Source of the DNA: Nitrospirota bacterium
GTDB lineage: Bacteria > Nitrospirota > Thermodesulfovibrionia > Thermodesulfovibrionales > Dissulfurispiraceae
Length of the DNA stretch: 64,000 nucleotides
Direction of reading: 5' to 3'
Assembly (NCBI GenBank): GCA_021791055.1
Contig: JAJYXI010000062.1
Location: 29,683 to 93,682 of the forward strand
The position numbers were made by a program, and so were the translations under genes. This document shows positions 8,734-16,949 of the stretch, in pieces (position 1 is the stretch's first letter; every line of letters begins with the position of its first letter). The notes beneath the pieces are model-generated. The model did no database searches and was not told the origin of the DNA. It was given only the letters and a program-made list of their open reading frames with translations.

Positions 8734-10224
8734 TTATTCTATCGGCAGATAGATTGTAAATGTGGAGCCCTTATCCGGAAGGCTCTCTGCTGTTACATAT
8801 CCATGGTGGGCCTTTATTATCGAATACACAGTCGCAAGCCCCAATCCGGTTCCTTTGTCAACAGGCTTTGTTGTGAAGAATGGCTCAAAGATATGGGTTA
8901 ATGTATTTTCATCCATGCCTATTCCCGTGTCTGATATCAGGATCGTTACATATTTGCCGGGCTTGAGATAATGGTATTGGACATTTCCTTTAGTAATATT
9001 TGTCATAAATGTTCTAATGTCGAGTCTCCCACCATCCGGCATGGCATCCTTGCTGTTGAGGCAGATGTTTAAAAGCGCCTGCTCAAGCTGCAATACATCC
9101 CCTTGGATTGGCGGCAGACCCTCATGCATATCGGTAGTAATTTCTATGCTCTTCGGGAACATGCCTGAAAGAAGTCTCTGAAGCTCTGCTATTAATTTAT
9201 TGATGTCGATAGGTATGACTGACTCTTTTTCCAGCATCCTTTTTCTTGACAGGCCTGCCAAATCCCTCGCAAGCCCGCTTGCCTTCTGGGCAGAAGACTC
9301 GATAGTTCTTGTGTATTTCGACAGTTCGTCTATGTCTTCTTCTTGTAAGGTCTTATTCCCGCTCATGGCATCTTCAAGCTTCATGCTGATGAGGGATGCA
9401 TATCCAAGCACCCCGACAAGCATATTGTTAAAATTATGGGCAACACCTGTGGCAAGGACCCTTATGCCCTTCAGTTTCTGTTCTTCTACTATTTGTTTCA
9501 TCAGCCTTTGCCTTTCTATCATCATCTCCCTGATGCTGTCACTCAGAAATTCAAACTCGTATATTCCTTTGTATTGAGGCTGATTGCCTGTTTTAAGGGA
9601 GGATATGATTTTGCTTGCAGGGTATTTGACGGCCCTGTTTAAATAACAGAGAACCAGCAAGCCTGCTATTACAAGCATGCCTCCTGTGGCTGTGTATGCG
9701 AGTCTCACATTTTTTACAAGGGCCGAGTACTCGGCAGCGTCTTTTGCCAAAACTATACGCCAGTCCCACGGCTCAAAATGCATCTGATAAATGTAATATT
9801 TAGTGCCATCATGTTCTACAGCAGAGACCATATTATCCCTTGCATTTTTTTTGATAGCCTTTGAAAGCTCAGGCGAAAGGCAGCATGCAAGCAACTCATT
9901 ATCTTTCTCGCTGATAATGCCTTTGGAATTATTCTGTTGCAGATAGTCCTCTATAATGCCGATGGTGAGGCCCTTTTTAATTCTCACACCTCTTTCATCA
10001 CCTGCAAGCCCTGCTTTTAAAAGTTCATTCAGATTTCTGTCACAGGTATTGTATATCTCCCTGGAAATTCCCATAAGGGAGTCCTTAATATGTTGGTCTG
10101 TAAAATCCGAAACATAACGGAGGACGAACATATAAAGCACGAAACCTGTCACTAATATTAACGAAATTGCAGGCGCAATAATTCTGAATGTAAGGCTGTG
10201 CGTTATGTGTCTAAGGTCTTTCAT
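8734..10224 (-). CDS. Sensor histidine kinase with periplasmic sensing domain
   Basis: Membrane sensor kinase, 496 residues. TM1 is near residues 13-34, a periplasmic Cache-like domain follows (with MHFEPWDWRIVLA near its end), TM2 is around 178-198, then a short linker and a dimerisation/phosphoacceptor domain with ATGVAHNFNNMLVGVLGY (acceptor His). The ATPase domain shows N box NICLNSKDAMPDGG, ISDTGIGM, the F box EPFFTTK and GTGLGLATVYSI. No receiver domain is fused and no regulator is adjacent, so its partner is elsewhere. It overlaps the periplasmic binding protein gene by four bases (ATGA), which suggests that the binding protein feeds signal into this kinase. Confidence 0.92.
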   Translation of the reverse strand: MKDLRHITHSLTFRIIAPAISLILVTGFVLYMFVLRYVSDFTDQHIKDSLMGISREIYNTCDRNLNELLKAGLAGDERGVRIKKGLTIGIIEDYLQQNNSKGIISEKDNELLACCLSPELSKAIKKNARDNMVSAVEHDGTKYYIYQMHFEPWDWRIVLAKDAAEYSALVKNVRLAYTATGGMLVIAGLLVLCYLNRAVKYPASKIISSLKTGNQPQYKGIYEFEFLSDSIREMMIERQRLMKQIVEEQKLKGIRVLATGVAHNFNNMLVGVLGYASLISMKLEDAMSGNKTLQEEDIDELSKYTRTIESSAQKASGLARDLAGLSRKRMLEKESVIPIDINKLIAELQRLLSGMFPKSIEITTDMHEGLPPIQGDVLQLEQALLNICLNSKDAMPDGGRLDIRTFMTNITKGNVQYHYLKPGKYVTILISDTGIGMDENTLTHIFEPFFTTKPVDKGTGLGLATVYSIIKAHHGYVTAESLPDKGSTFTIYLPIE

Positions 10225-11381
10225 TTGAATACGGGTTTTGCTGTCCTGAGTTCTTCAGGCCAGACAATTTCCTTTTTGCCATTCTGCCACTGGATGATTA
10301 AATTAAAGTGTTTTATCTGCATCCCTGTCCTGTCAACGCCGTACCTGCCTATAATGGTCATTGTATCCATTGCAGACAGTATATCCCGTATCTTATCCCT
10401 GTCGAGGCTTTCTGCCTTTTTTACGGCAGTTCCAAGGATCTGGCCTGCTGCATAGGCTGTTGCAGCATGGTATGAGGGCTCCTCTCCGTATGTCTTTATA
10501 TATGAATCATAAAACTCATGACAGCCGGGAGGAATTAATCCGCCATGATGCTCCCATTGGGATGAAGAAAATACGCCATCAGCATTTGCACCGAGCCTTT
10601 CATGAAATGCCTGCATTGTAGGCCCAACAGATGCGAAATATGCCTTTGGGTACCATCCAATATTTTTGAGTGAAAGACGCATGTTTACCGACTCGTCAAA
10701 ATGTCCGCACATGATTAAAGTCTGAGCCTTTGATGTCTTTGCCTTTTGTGCTATATCGTCAAGATTTTTTGTTCCTTTTTTAAAACCCTCAAATAAAAGG
10801 ACATTAAATCCAAACCTTCCTGCCCATTTTTTTGCGCCGCTTGCAACATCTTTTGAAAAGGAGTCATCGGCATGAACAATGGCGATGTCCTTAAAACCAT
10901 TCATAACAAGCATCTCAAGAAATCCCACCACATACTTGCTTGCAGGCGTGTAAACACCGAGGACGTATCTGTAGCTTTTTTGCCATAATTTATCTGCAGA
11001 GGCACCTGCTGCAAGAACAGGATAGCTGTATTGTTCCGTTACCGGCAGTACTGCCTCTGTTATCTCGCTCGAATAAGGGCCGAAGATAAGATCCACCTTA
11101 TCTCTCAGGATAAGATGCTCATAAAACGCCTTTGCAATCCGAGAATCGCTGTTGTCGTCGTATATAATTACCTGAACCTTTCTTCCGAGGATGCCGCCTT
11201 TATTATTTACATCCCTTTCCCAGAGTCTGAAGCCCTTCATCTGCATGTCCGACATTTCTGAATATTTGCCCGTAAGACCAAGTGTGAGGCCGATTTTGAT
11301 GGGTTCCGATGCGTTGGCAGGCTTTAGTAAAAGGCACGGCAGAAAAATAATAAGTAGAACCAATAAATTTAACCTTTTCAT
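10221..11381 (-). CDS. Periplasmic ligand-binding protein (LivJ/LivK-type)
   Basis: A 386-residue periplasmic binding protein with an N-terminal signal peptide (hydrophobic LLVLLIIFLPCLLL, cleavage near NAS). The core is the branched-chain amino-acid/amide-type fold: EPIKIGLTLGLTGKYSEMS, KVQVIIYDDNSD, LIFGPYSSEITEAV, IAIVHADDSFSKD. No ABC permease or ATPase is adjacent; instead the gene is followed, with a 4-bp overlap, by a sensor kinase. It may therefore be a sensing partner rather than a transport component. Ligand unknown. Confidence 0.88.
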   Translation of the reverse strand: MKRLNLLVLLIIFLPCLLLKPANASEPIKIGLTLGLTGKYSEMSDMQMKGFRLWERDVNNKGGILGRKVQVIIYDDNSDSRIAKAFYEHLILRDKVDLIFGPYSSEITEAVLPVTEQYSYPVLAAGASADKLWQKSYRYVLGVYTPASKYVVGFLEMLVMNGFKDIAIVHADDSFSKDVASGAKKWAGRFGFNVLLFEGFKKGTKNLDDIAQKAKTSKAQTLIMCGHFDESVNMRLSLKNIGWYPKAYFASVGPTMQAFHERLGANADGVFSSSQWEHHGGLIPPGCHEFYDSYIKTYGEEPSYHAATAYAAGQILGTAVKKAESLDRDKIRDILSAMDTMTIIGRYGVDRTGMQIKHFNLIIQWQNGKKEIVWPEELRTAKPVFK

Positions 11382-11405
11382 AAAGGTATTATATCAGATT
11401 ATTTT

Positions 11406-11424
11406 TGTGAACAAACTGTTCACA
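11406..11424. promoter_or_regulatory. 19-bp palindrome between divergent transcription units
   Basis: TGTGAAC and GTTCACA, separated by 5 bp, form a perfect interrupted palindrome. It lies 25 bp upstream of the binding-protein start (minus strand) and about 60 bp upstream of the nrdJ promoter. On the minus strand a TATAAT (11388-11393) lies close to the start, so the site would overlap the upstream half of that promoter. The regulator is unknown; the GAAC...GTTC core is LexA-like but the spacing is not the standard one. Confidence 0.55.
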
Positions 11425-11482
11425 CATACTTCACAGGAAAAGTTTTTATAAATCAGGGGATTGTGAAAAATGCATTTTTTGC

Positions 11483-11537
11483 TTGACAAGCACAATATAT
11501 TGTGGTTAAATGTCTCTGGCAACACAAAATATGTAAA
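11483..11537 (+). promoter_or_regulatory. nrdJ promoter with NrdR boxes
   Basis: A -35 TTGACA (11483-11488) and a -10 TTAAAT (11506-11511) are 17 bp apart. The spacer holds the perfect palindrome CACAATATATTGTG (11491-11504), which matches the NrdR box consensus ACACWATATATWGTGT. A weaker second box (ACACAAAATATGTAAA, 11522-11537) starts exactly 32 bp downstream, the three-helical-turn spacing known for paired NrdR boxes. This predicts repression by NrdR when dNTP/ATP levels are high. Confidence 0.85.
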
Positions 11538-11604
11538 TGCGGTGGTTTTTAAATTATTCGACTCATAACGCAAAATCATAAATCATAATAAAAGGGGGAG
11601 TCTT

Positions 11605-13863
11605 ATGAAGGAAACAGCAGTCGCTCTTAATTTGTCGCCAAATGCCGTAACAGTCCTCGAAAAGAGGTATCTCAAAAGAAACGAGGAAGGAAAGGTCATA
11701 GAGACCCCTGCAGAGCTCTTCCGCAGGGTTGCAAGGCATGTGGCGTCTGCAGATGGCCTTTATGGCAAGGCAGAGGTGGAGGTAAAGCGTGTTGAGGAAG
11801 AATTTTATGAGTTGATGGCATCCCTATTATTCCTTCCCAACAGCCCTACCCTCATGAATGCAGGCAGGAGGCTGGGTCAGCTTTCTGCATGTTTTGTCCT
11901 GCCTGTTGACGACTCCATGGAATCCATATTCGACGCTGTGAAATATGCTGCCATTATCCATAAATCAGGCGGCGGAACAGGCTTCAGCTTTTCAAGGTTA
12001 AGGCCAAAGGGCGATGTGGTCGGCTCCACAAAGGGCATATCCTCGGGACCTGTATCATTCATGACAGTCTTTGATACAGCAACAGAGGCTGTAAAACAGG
12101 GCGGCACGAGGAGGGGCGCCAATATGGGCATGCTCAGGGTCGACCATCCCGACATACTTGATTTCATAACCTGCAAGGACAGCAACCACAGGCTCAATAA
12201 TTTCAATATCTCCGTAGGACTTACAGAGGCATTCATGAAGGCCGTCGAAGATGACAGCGAATATGAACTCGTTAATCCGAGGACAAAGAAGTTTGTCAGC
12301 AGTCTCAAGGCAAGGATGGTATTTGAGACCATAGTAAAGCAGGCATGGAAAAACGGAGAGCCGGGCATGGTATTTCTGGACAGGATAAATGCATCCAATC
12401 CGACACCTATGCTCGGAGAGATAGAATCAACGAACCCATGCGGCGAGCAGCCTCTCATGCCATATGAGTCATGCAACCTGGGCTCCATAAACCTTGCAAA
12501 GATGGTAAGAGAAGTCAAAAGTCAAGAGTCAGGAGTCAAGAGTTATGAAGTTGATTGGGCAAAACTCAAGGAGACCACATGGAAGGCAGTGCATTTCCTT
12601 GACAATGTCATAGATGTCAATAAATATCCGCTCAAGCTCATAGATGAGATGACAAAGGCAAACAGGAAGATAGGCCTCGGCGTTATGGGATGGGCAGACA
12701 TGCTCATTCAATTGAGGGTTTCTTACAATTCAGAGAAGGCTATAAAACTCGCAGAAGAGGTTATGGGATACATCCAGACAGAGGGAAGGATCGCATCCAG
12801 CGCACTTGCAGAGGAAAGGGGAGTATTCCCGAATTATGAGCACAGCATATACAACGGCGAGATGGCTGTAAGGAATGCGACAGTAACAACCATAGCACCT
12901 ACAGGGAGCCTATCAATCATTGCGGGATGCTCTTCAGGGATAGAGCCTCTCTTTGCAGTATCCTTTGTGAGAAATGTAATGGAGGGCACAAAGCTCATAG
13001 AGGTCAATCCATACTTCGAGCAAGAGGCAAAGGCAACTGGTTTGTGGAGCAGGGAGCTTATGGAAAAGATTGCAGATTCCGGCTCTGTATCGCATTTTGC
13101 AGAATTCCCCGAGGAAATGAGGGAAGTATTTGCAACAGCCCATGACATCACACCAATCGATCACATAAAGATGCAGGCTGCATTCCAGAAATTTGTGGAC
13201 AATGCTGTCTCAAAGACCGTGAACTTCCCCCATGCAGCGACAACAAAGGATGTGGAGGATGTTTATATGCTCGCGTATAAACTCGGCTGCAAGGGCGTTA
13301 CTGTTTACAGAGACGGGTCGAGAGAGGAGCAGGTTCTCAGCACAAAGAAGGCAGATGAAAAGGCAAAGCAGGAAACAGGCGGAAAGATTATTCCCAAAAA
13401 GAGGCCTTCTGTCATCAAGGGCGCGACAAGGCTTCTAAAGACAGGCTGCGGACATCTCTATGTCACAATCAATGAGGACGAAAGCGGCAGGCCGTTTGAG
13501 GTATTTACAAATATCGGCAAGGCAGGAGGATGTGCATCAAGCCAGTCAGAGGCAATAGGAAGGCTCATATCCCTTTCTCTAAGGTCTAATATAGAGCCTG
13601 AAGAGATAGTAAAACAGCTCAAAGGCATATCATGCCATCAACCGTCATGGACAGAAGGAGGCAAGATATTGTCGTGCTCCGACGCTATAGCAAAGGCACT
13701 CGAAAAGTATCACCACCGCGGAGAAAAAGGAGATAATGGAAACGGCAAATCAAAATATCACGAGGTCATGCAGATAGGCGCATGCCCTGAGTGCGGCGGT
13801 ACTGTTGAGCATGAAGGCGGCTGCGCAGTATGCCACAACTGCGGATTTACAAAGTGCGGGTAA
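11605..13863 (+). CDS. nrdJ: Adenosylcobalamin-dependent (class II) ribonucleotide reductase
   Basis: Reduces ribonucleotides to deoxyribonucleotides using a B12 radical, independent of oxygen. The 752 residues include the ATP-cone-poor N-terminus, SPTLMNAGRRLGQLSACFVLP, SGGGTGFSFSRLRPKG, STNPCGEQPLMPYESCNLGSINLAKM (active-site region), ATVTTIAPTGSLSIIAG, and the C-terminal redox and zinc-ribbon cysteines (CPECGGT, CAVCHNCGF). A heptamer repeat (12512-12547) is translated in frame after LAKMV as a Lys/Ser-rich insert. The start is ATG 11605 after AAAAGGGGGAG. The upstream NrdR boxes and the following dCMP deaminase gene group DNA-precursor functions. Confidence 0.97.
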   Translation: MKETAVALNLSPNAVTVLEKRYLKRNEEGKVIETPAELFRRVARHVASADGLYGKAEVEVKRVEEEFYELMASLLFLPNSPTLMNAGRRLGQLSACFVLPVDDSMESIFDAVKYAAIIHKSGGGTGFSFSRLRPKGDVVGSTKGISSGPVSFMTVFDTATEAVKQGGTRRGANMGMLRVDHPDILDFITCKDSNHRLNNFNISVGLTEAFMKAVEDDSEYELVNPRTKKFVSSLKARMVFETIVKQAWKNGEPGMVFLDRINASNPTPMLGEIESTNPCGEQPLMPYESCNLGSINLAKMVREVKSQESGVKSYEVDWAKLKETTWKAVHFLDNVIDVNKYPLKLIDEMTKANRKIGLGVMGWADMLIQLRVSYNSEKAIKLAEEVMGYIQTEGRIASSALAEERGVFPNYEHSIYNGEMAVRNATVTTIAPTGSLSIIAGCSSGIEPLFAVSFVRNVMEGTKLIEVNPYFEQEAKATGLWSRELMEKIADSGSVSHFAEFPEEMREVFATAHDITPIDHIKMQAAFQKFVDNAVSKTVNFPHAATTKDVEDVYMLAYKLGCKGVTVYRDGSREEQVLSTKKADEKAKQETGGKIIPKKRPSVIKGATRLLKTGCGHLYVTINEDESGRPFEVFTNIGKAGGCASSQSEAIGRLISLSLRSNIEPEEIVKQLKGISCHQPSWTEGGKILSCSDAIAKALEKYHHRGEKGDNGNGKSKYHEVMQIGACPECGGTVEHEGGCAVCHNCGFTKCG
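12512..12547. repeat. Heptamer array inside nrdJ
   Basis: Units AAGTCAA, AAGTCAA, GAGTCAG, GAGTCAA, GAGTT with exact 7-bp period, read as VKSQESGVKSYE in NrdJ just after the conserved NLAKMV segment. It disrupts no frame. Confidence 0.85.
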
Positions 13864-13885
13864 GCCGCTTATTATGACTAAAAAT

Positions 13886-14010
13886 GCAGGGTATAGTATT
13901 TTAGCTCATTCTCGAAAGGCATCCAAGCCTTTCTCCGAGGCTGAGCCAGCCCGCTTAGACATCCATGTCACGCATGGGCTGCCTAAGTCCGCTCAAATAC
14001 TATACCCTGC
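13886..14010 (+). terminator. Multi-stem palindromic element / terminator after nrdJ
   Basis: Outer arms of 20 bp (13886-13905 and 13991-14010; GCAGGGTATAGTATTT) pair with one mismatch, and the loop contains further hairpins (GAAAGGC/GCCTTTC; AGCCCGCTTAG...CTAAG-type pairing). A run of six T follows the right arm, so the structure can end nrdJ transcription. The branched shape of about 125 nt is more elaborate than a simple terminator and could be a repeat element or a small structured RNA. Confidence 0.6.
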
Positions 14011-14039
14011 CTTTTTTATTTAAGGATAAAGGAGAAAAT

Positions 14040-14537
14040 ATGAGTGGGAATAATGGAAACGGGAGATTTATCCGGCCTTCTTGGGATGAATACTTTTTGG
14101 AGATAGCGAAGGTGGTATCCTCACGCTCCACATGCCTGAGGAGGAGATACGGCGCTGTAATTGTGAAGGACAATGTCATTGTGAGCACAGGATACAACGG
14201 CGCTCCAAGAGGCTCTGTGAACTGCGTTGACAGGGGAAGCTGCAGGAGAAAGGAGCTAAATGTGCCTGCTGGCGAAAGATATGAACTATGCGAGGCTGTC
14301 CATGCAGAGCAGAACGCAGTCATCAATGGCTCTCCTGAGAGGATGAAAGAAGCAACCATCTACATAGCAGGCTTTGAAGAAGATGAATCTTTTGCAGATG
14401 GAAAGCCATGCCTTTTATGCCGCCGCATGATACAGAACGCAATGATAAAAGAGGTCGTCTATCTCAAAAAAGACGGCAGCATAGTGAAGGTAGGGGATGT
14501 GAGGGAGTTGGAGGGAACAATAACTTTTGGGGGGTAG
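14040..14537 (+). CDS. Deoxycytidylate (dCMP) deaminase-like protein
   Basis: Zinc-dependent deaminase converting dCMP to dUMP for thymidylate synthesis (ComEB-like), 165 residues from ATG 14040. I choose that start because AAGGAG lies 7 bp upstream and RPSWDEYFLEIAKVVSSRSTCLRRRYGAV is the normal N-terminus; an upstream ATG at 13965 falls within the terminator element. The zinc site is HAEQNA plus PCLLCRRMIQNA, with an additional cysteine-containing loop (NCVDRGSCRR) common in this family. It follows nrdJ, consistent with nucleotide metabolism. Confidence 0.93.
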   Translation: MSGNNGNGRFIRPSWDEYFLEIAKVVSSRSTCLRRRYGAVIVKDNVIVSTGYNGAPRGSVNCVDRGSCRRKELNVPAGERYELCEAVHAEQNAVINGSPERMKEATIYIAGFEEDESFADGKPCLLCRRMIQNAMIKEVVYLKKDGSIVKVGDVRELEGTITFGG

Positions 14538-14548
14538 TCAATGATTTT

Positions 14549-14611
14549 ATGGGACGAACAATAGCTAAAGAAGGATCTAAAAAGATTCTGGATGAAGATG
14601 TTTTTGGTTGA
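14549..14611 (+). other. Mini-ORF (20 residues) of unknown meaning
   Basis: ATG-started frame reading MGRTIAKEGSKKILDEDVFG then stop, in the short gap before the WYL-like gene. It has no clear ribosome site and is probably a vestige. It is listed because similar tiny frames precede other genes of this island. Confidence 0.25.
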
Positions 14612-14620
14612 AAGGCAAAA

Positions 14621-14917
14621 ATGAGATGTCCTGAACTTGTAAAGGCAATTCATGAGCGCAGACTTATAACATTCCGATATGATGGTTTAACGCGCAAAGC
14701 AGAACCCTACACATACGGTATTAACAAAAAAGGGCATGAAGCGCTATCAGCGTTTCAAGTGGCAGGTTTCAGTAAGTCAGGAAACAGACCCATGTGGCGA
14801 CTTTATTTGATTTCTGAAATGAGAAATCTACAAATTACTGACGAAACATTCTCTGCAGTAAGATCTGGATACAAACGTAATGATTCAAGAATGGAGAGAA
14901 TATTTGCTCAGATATAG
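14621..14917 (+). CDS. Small WYL-domain-like protein
   Basis: A 98-residue protein whose centre (AIHERRLITFRYDGLTRKAEPYTYGINKKGHEAL) resembles the ligand-binding WYL fold found in regulators and in some defence-associated proteins. There is no helix-turn-helix, so it is not a classical DNA-binding regulator. It begins the accessory island that ends with the restriction-modification system. A GAAAGG stretch lies upstream of the ATG. The family assignment is from pattern only. Confidence 0.55.
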   Translation: MRCPELVKAIHERRLITFRYDGLTRKAEPYTYGINKKGHEALSAFQVAGFSKSGNRPMWRLYLISEMRNLQITDETFSAVRSGYKRNDSRMERIFAQI

Positions 14918-14947
14918 AAAATAGAATTTGAAAACGAGGCGAATAAT

Positions 14948-15068
14948 ATGGTGCATTTTGAGAGGATGGAGAAAGAGTTGATGAAGGAATAAAATGGGAT
15001 GTGTCCCTCACGGGCTAAATATGGTGAGTTTTGATAGGATGGAGAAATCTAAAGGGAAGAAGGATTAA
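14948..15068 (+). repeat. Tandem pair of mini-ORFs (duplicated start region)
   Basis: Two short frames, 14948-14992 (MVHFERMEKELMKE) and 15021-15068 (MVSFDRMEKSKGKKD), share the DNA pattern AATATGGTG...TTTTGA.AGGATGGAGAAA. They look like two copies of one gene start that have both been cut short. Between them lies GGGATGTGTCCCT, half of a palindrome that recurs at 42623-42675. No other gene is seen in the 200-bp gap 14918-15116. Confidence 0.45.
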
Positions 15069-15116
15069 AATGTAAGATGCTCTCACAATAAAATACGATG
15101 GGCATAGGAGTTCAAA

Positions 15117-15782
15117 ATGTTTAATGGTATTCGTAGCTGGTTTAAAAAAGACTCTTTAGAGAACATTCAAATTACAACAGATTTAAACGAAATTAGAAAA
15201 AGAGCAAGGATATTGTTCATTGACGATGAAGATGTTCCACAAATAAAAGTCTTAAAGAAAGAGGGATTTGCTATAGACCAATGGAAAGATATAAAAAATC
15301 TTAAAAATATTGAAGATGGAAATTATGATATTATTTTTCTCGATATCGGAGGAGTTGGTGGAGGTTATTCAAGAGAAGGAGCAATAGGAGTTTTAAAAGA
15401 TATTAAAAAGAGTAATCCTTCTATAGTATTAATTGCTTTTTCTGGTCAAAAATTTGCCATCGAACAAACAAAATTTTTTCAGCTTGCGGATGATGTTCTA
15501 AATAAAGATGCAAGGGCTGTAGAAATAAAAAACAGAATAGAGGACTTTCTAAAAGAAAAGTTTTCAGTTGTTTTTTATCGGTCGAGAATAAAGGAGCTAT
15601 TAAATAACAATGGGGTTAGTGGCTCTGAAGTTGACAAGGTGGAAAAAAAACTTTATAAAAGCATCCAGAAAAAAGATCGAAAGTCTTTTGAATCGTGGGT
15701 AAAAAAGAGTTTTAAGGACGCCGAGTTGATAGCTTCTATTATTAATTTATCCACAAAACTTATTGAAATTAGCATTAAATGA
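15117..15782 (+). CDS. Receiver-domain protein (orphan response regulator type)
   Basis: A 221-residue protein. Residues ~30-150 form a receiver domain: acidic pair Asp36-Asp37 in ILFIDDED, phospho-acceptor Asp76 in IIFLDIGG, Ser109 in IAFSG, and Lys130 in VLNKDA. The remaining ~70 residues are lysine-rich and helical, with no DNA-binding motif I recognise. The gene is very AT-rich compared with its neighbours, which suggests transfer. It overlaps the next gene (a kinase) by four bases, so the two form a cognate pair. Confidence 0.8.
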   Translation: MFNGIRSWFKKDSLENIQITTDLNEIRKRARILFIDDEDVPQIKVLKKEGFAIDQWKDIKNLKNIEDGNYDIIFLDIGGVGGGYSREGAIGVLKDIKKSNPSIVLIAFSGQKFAIEQTKFFQLADDVLNKDARAVEIKNRIEDFLKEKFSVVFYRSRIKELLNNNGVSGSEVDKVEKKLYKSIQKKDRKSFESWVKKSFKDAELIASIINLSTKLIEISIK

Positions 15783-16885
15783 ACCAAAACTTTACATATA
15801 AAATCCTAAAGACCATATCTCCTTTCCCATTTATTATCAAAACTGATAAGATAGCTCTCAGCAACGGTTTGTTTTTTTCATATCCTCGATTTTGTCATAA
15901 AAATCTTGATAAGAAAAAATGTAACGATGTTTATAAGTCTTTAATATATGACCACAAAATAGAGCATGTTAAATGTCCACATGGGTTTTCTATTTTTACT
16001 GCTTTATGTAATAACGAAAAAATTGCTTTTTCAGGTTTAATCGCTTTTCCTGAAAATAACTATTGCCCTAAAGAATTCAGAAAACTATATAGTTCTAACA
16101 AAGTTGAGTCAACTAAAATTCTTCAATGGTTTGATTATCTAAAAGATAGCGTTATGTTTTTCGAAAATATGGTTCAAGAACAAACTAAAGCAGTTATAGC
16201 AAGTTTGCATGATATTCAGAAAACAAATTCGTTAATTAAATCAAATGCAGAAAACTTAATTAATAAACAAAAAGGCTCGACCGCTGACGACAAATTTAAT
16301 AACTCGCCAGAATCTTTAAAAGCAATTTTCAAGGCTTCTGAACTTCTAAGTAATCAGATGGAATTAATTTCATTATTTTCAAATCCAGATATGATTCTGG
16401 CTGGGAGAAAACGACATTTTGAGGTGTTTCGATTTTTTGATAAAATGAGATTGCTTTATTCTTCTAAGGCAGAAACTAAATGGTGTAGAATAATATTAAA
16501 AGGTCCGTTCTCGTCTGCAATTCAAGTGTGCGACTCTTTTGCCCTTATACCTCATATATTAATTGATAATGCAGTAAAATATTCCCAGAAAAATGAAAAT
16601 ATCCATGTATCCTTTGAAGATATAGCTAATAAAATAATAATTAAAATTAAGTCATGCGGTCCCCCAATATTACAAGAAGAAACAGAATTAATATTCGAAA
16701 AATTTGTTAAAGGTAAACTTTCTGTGTCATGCAGTTCAGAAGGTTCTGGGATAGGCCTTTATGTAGCTAAAAATATTATTGAAAAGCACGGAGGTAAAAT
16801 ATCTGTTGAGTCTAAAATTAAAGATGAAAATAAAGATATTCCTCTTGCAGACAATACATTTATAATTGAAATTCCTAAGATATGA
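15779..16885 (+). CDS. Atypical soluble histidine kinase paired with the receiver protein
   Basis: A 368-residue protein with no membrane segment. The N-terminal half contains a cysteine/histidine set (FCH near 39, Cys48, His60, KCPHG near 66) that could bind a metal. A helical segment carries ASLHDIQKTN, where His144 is the likely phosphoacceptor. The C-terminal ATPase domain is clear: N box HILIDNAVKYSQ, F-box-like LIFEKFVKG, G box SEGSGIGLYVAKNIIEKHGG. The gene is AT-rich like its partner and lies beside a restriction-modification system. It may sense an internal cue; phage defence is possible but unproven. Confidence 0.78.
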   Translation: MNQNFTYKILKTISPFPFIIKTDKIALSNGLFFSYPRFCHKNLDKKKCNDVYKSLIYDHKIEHVKCPHGFSIFTALCNNEKIAFSGLIAFPENNYCPKEFRKLYSSNKVESTKILQWFDYLKDSVMFFENMVQEQTKAVIASLHDIQKTNSLIKSNAENLINKQKGSTADDKFNNSPESLKAIFKASELLSNQMELISLFSNPDMILAGRKRHFEVFRFFDKMRLLYSSKAETKWCRIILKGPFSSAIQVCDSFALIPHILIDNAVKYSQKNENIHVSFEDIANKIIIKIKSCGPPILQEETELIFEKFVKGKLSVSCSSEGSGIGLYVAKNIIEKHGGKISVESKIKDENKDIPLADNTFIIEIPKI

Positions 16886-16900
16886 CTATTTATTGGCGAT

Positions 16901-16948
16901 ATGCTTTCTAACCCCACCATAATCCTCGGCGATAAAGGAAGACAATAA
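16901..16948 (+). pseudogene. Truncated duplicate of the methyltransferase start
   Basis: A 15-residue frame (MLSNPTIILGDKGRQ) followed by stop. Its DNA CCCACCATAATCCTCGGCGATA nearly repeats the start of the methyltransferase gene at 17567-17590, where the protein reads TPTIILGDSRN. The four-helix-bundle gene lies between the two copies, as if it had been inserted into, or beside, the original methylase start. Confidence 0.6.
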
Positions 16949-16949
16949 G

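Noticed and set aside
11406..11424. The TGTGAAC/GTTCACA palindrome as a LexA (SOS) box.
   Set aside because: Spacing of 5 bp does not match the usual GAAC-N4-GTTC form and no SOS gene is adjacent; kept only as an unassigned palindrome.
11877..12518. A 213-residue frame antisense to nrdJ.
   Set aside because: No recognisable domain, and the sense strand is clearly nrdJ; typical shadow of codon usage.
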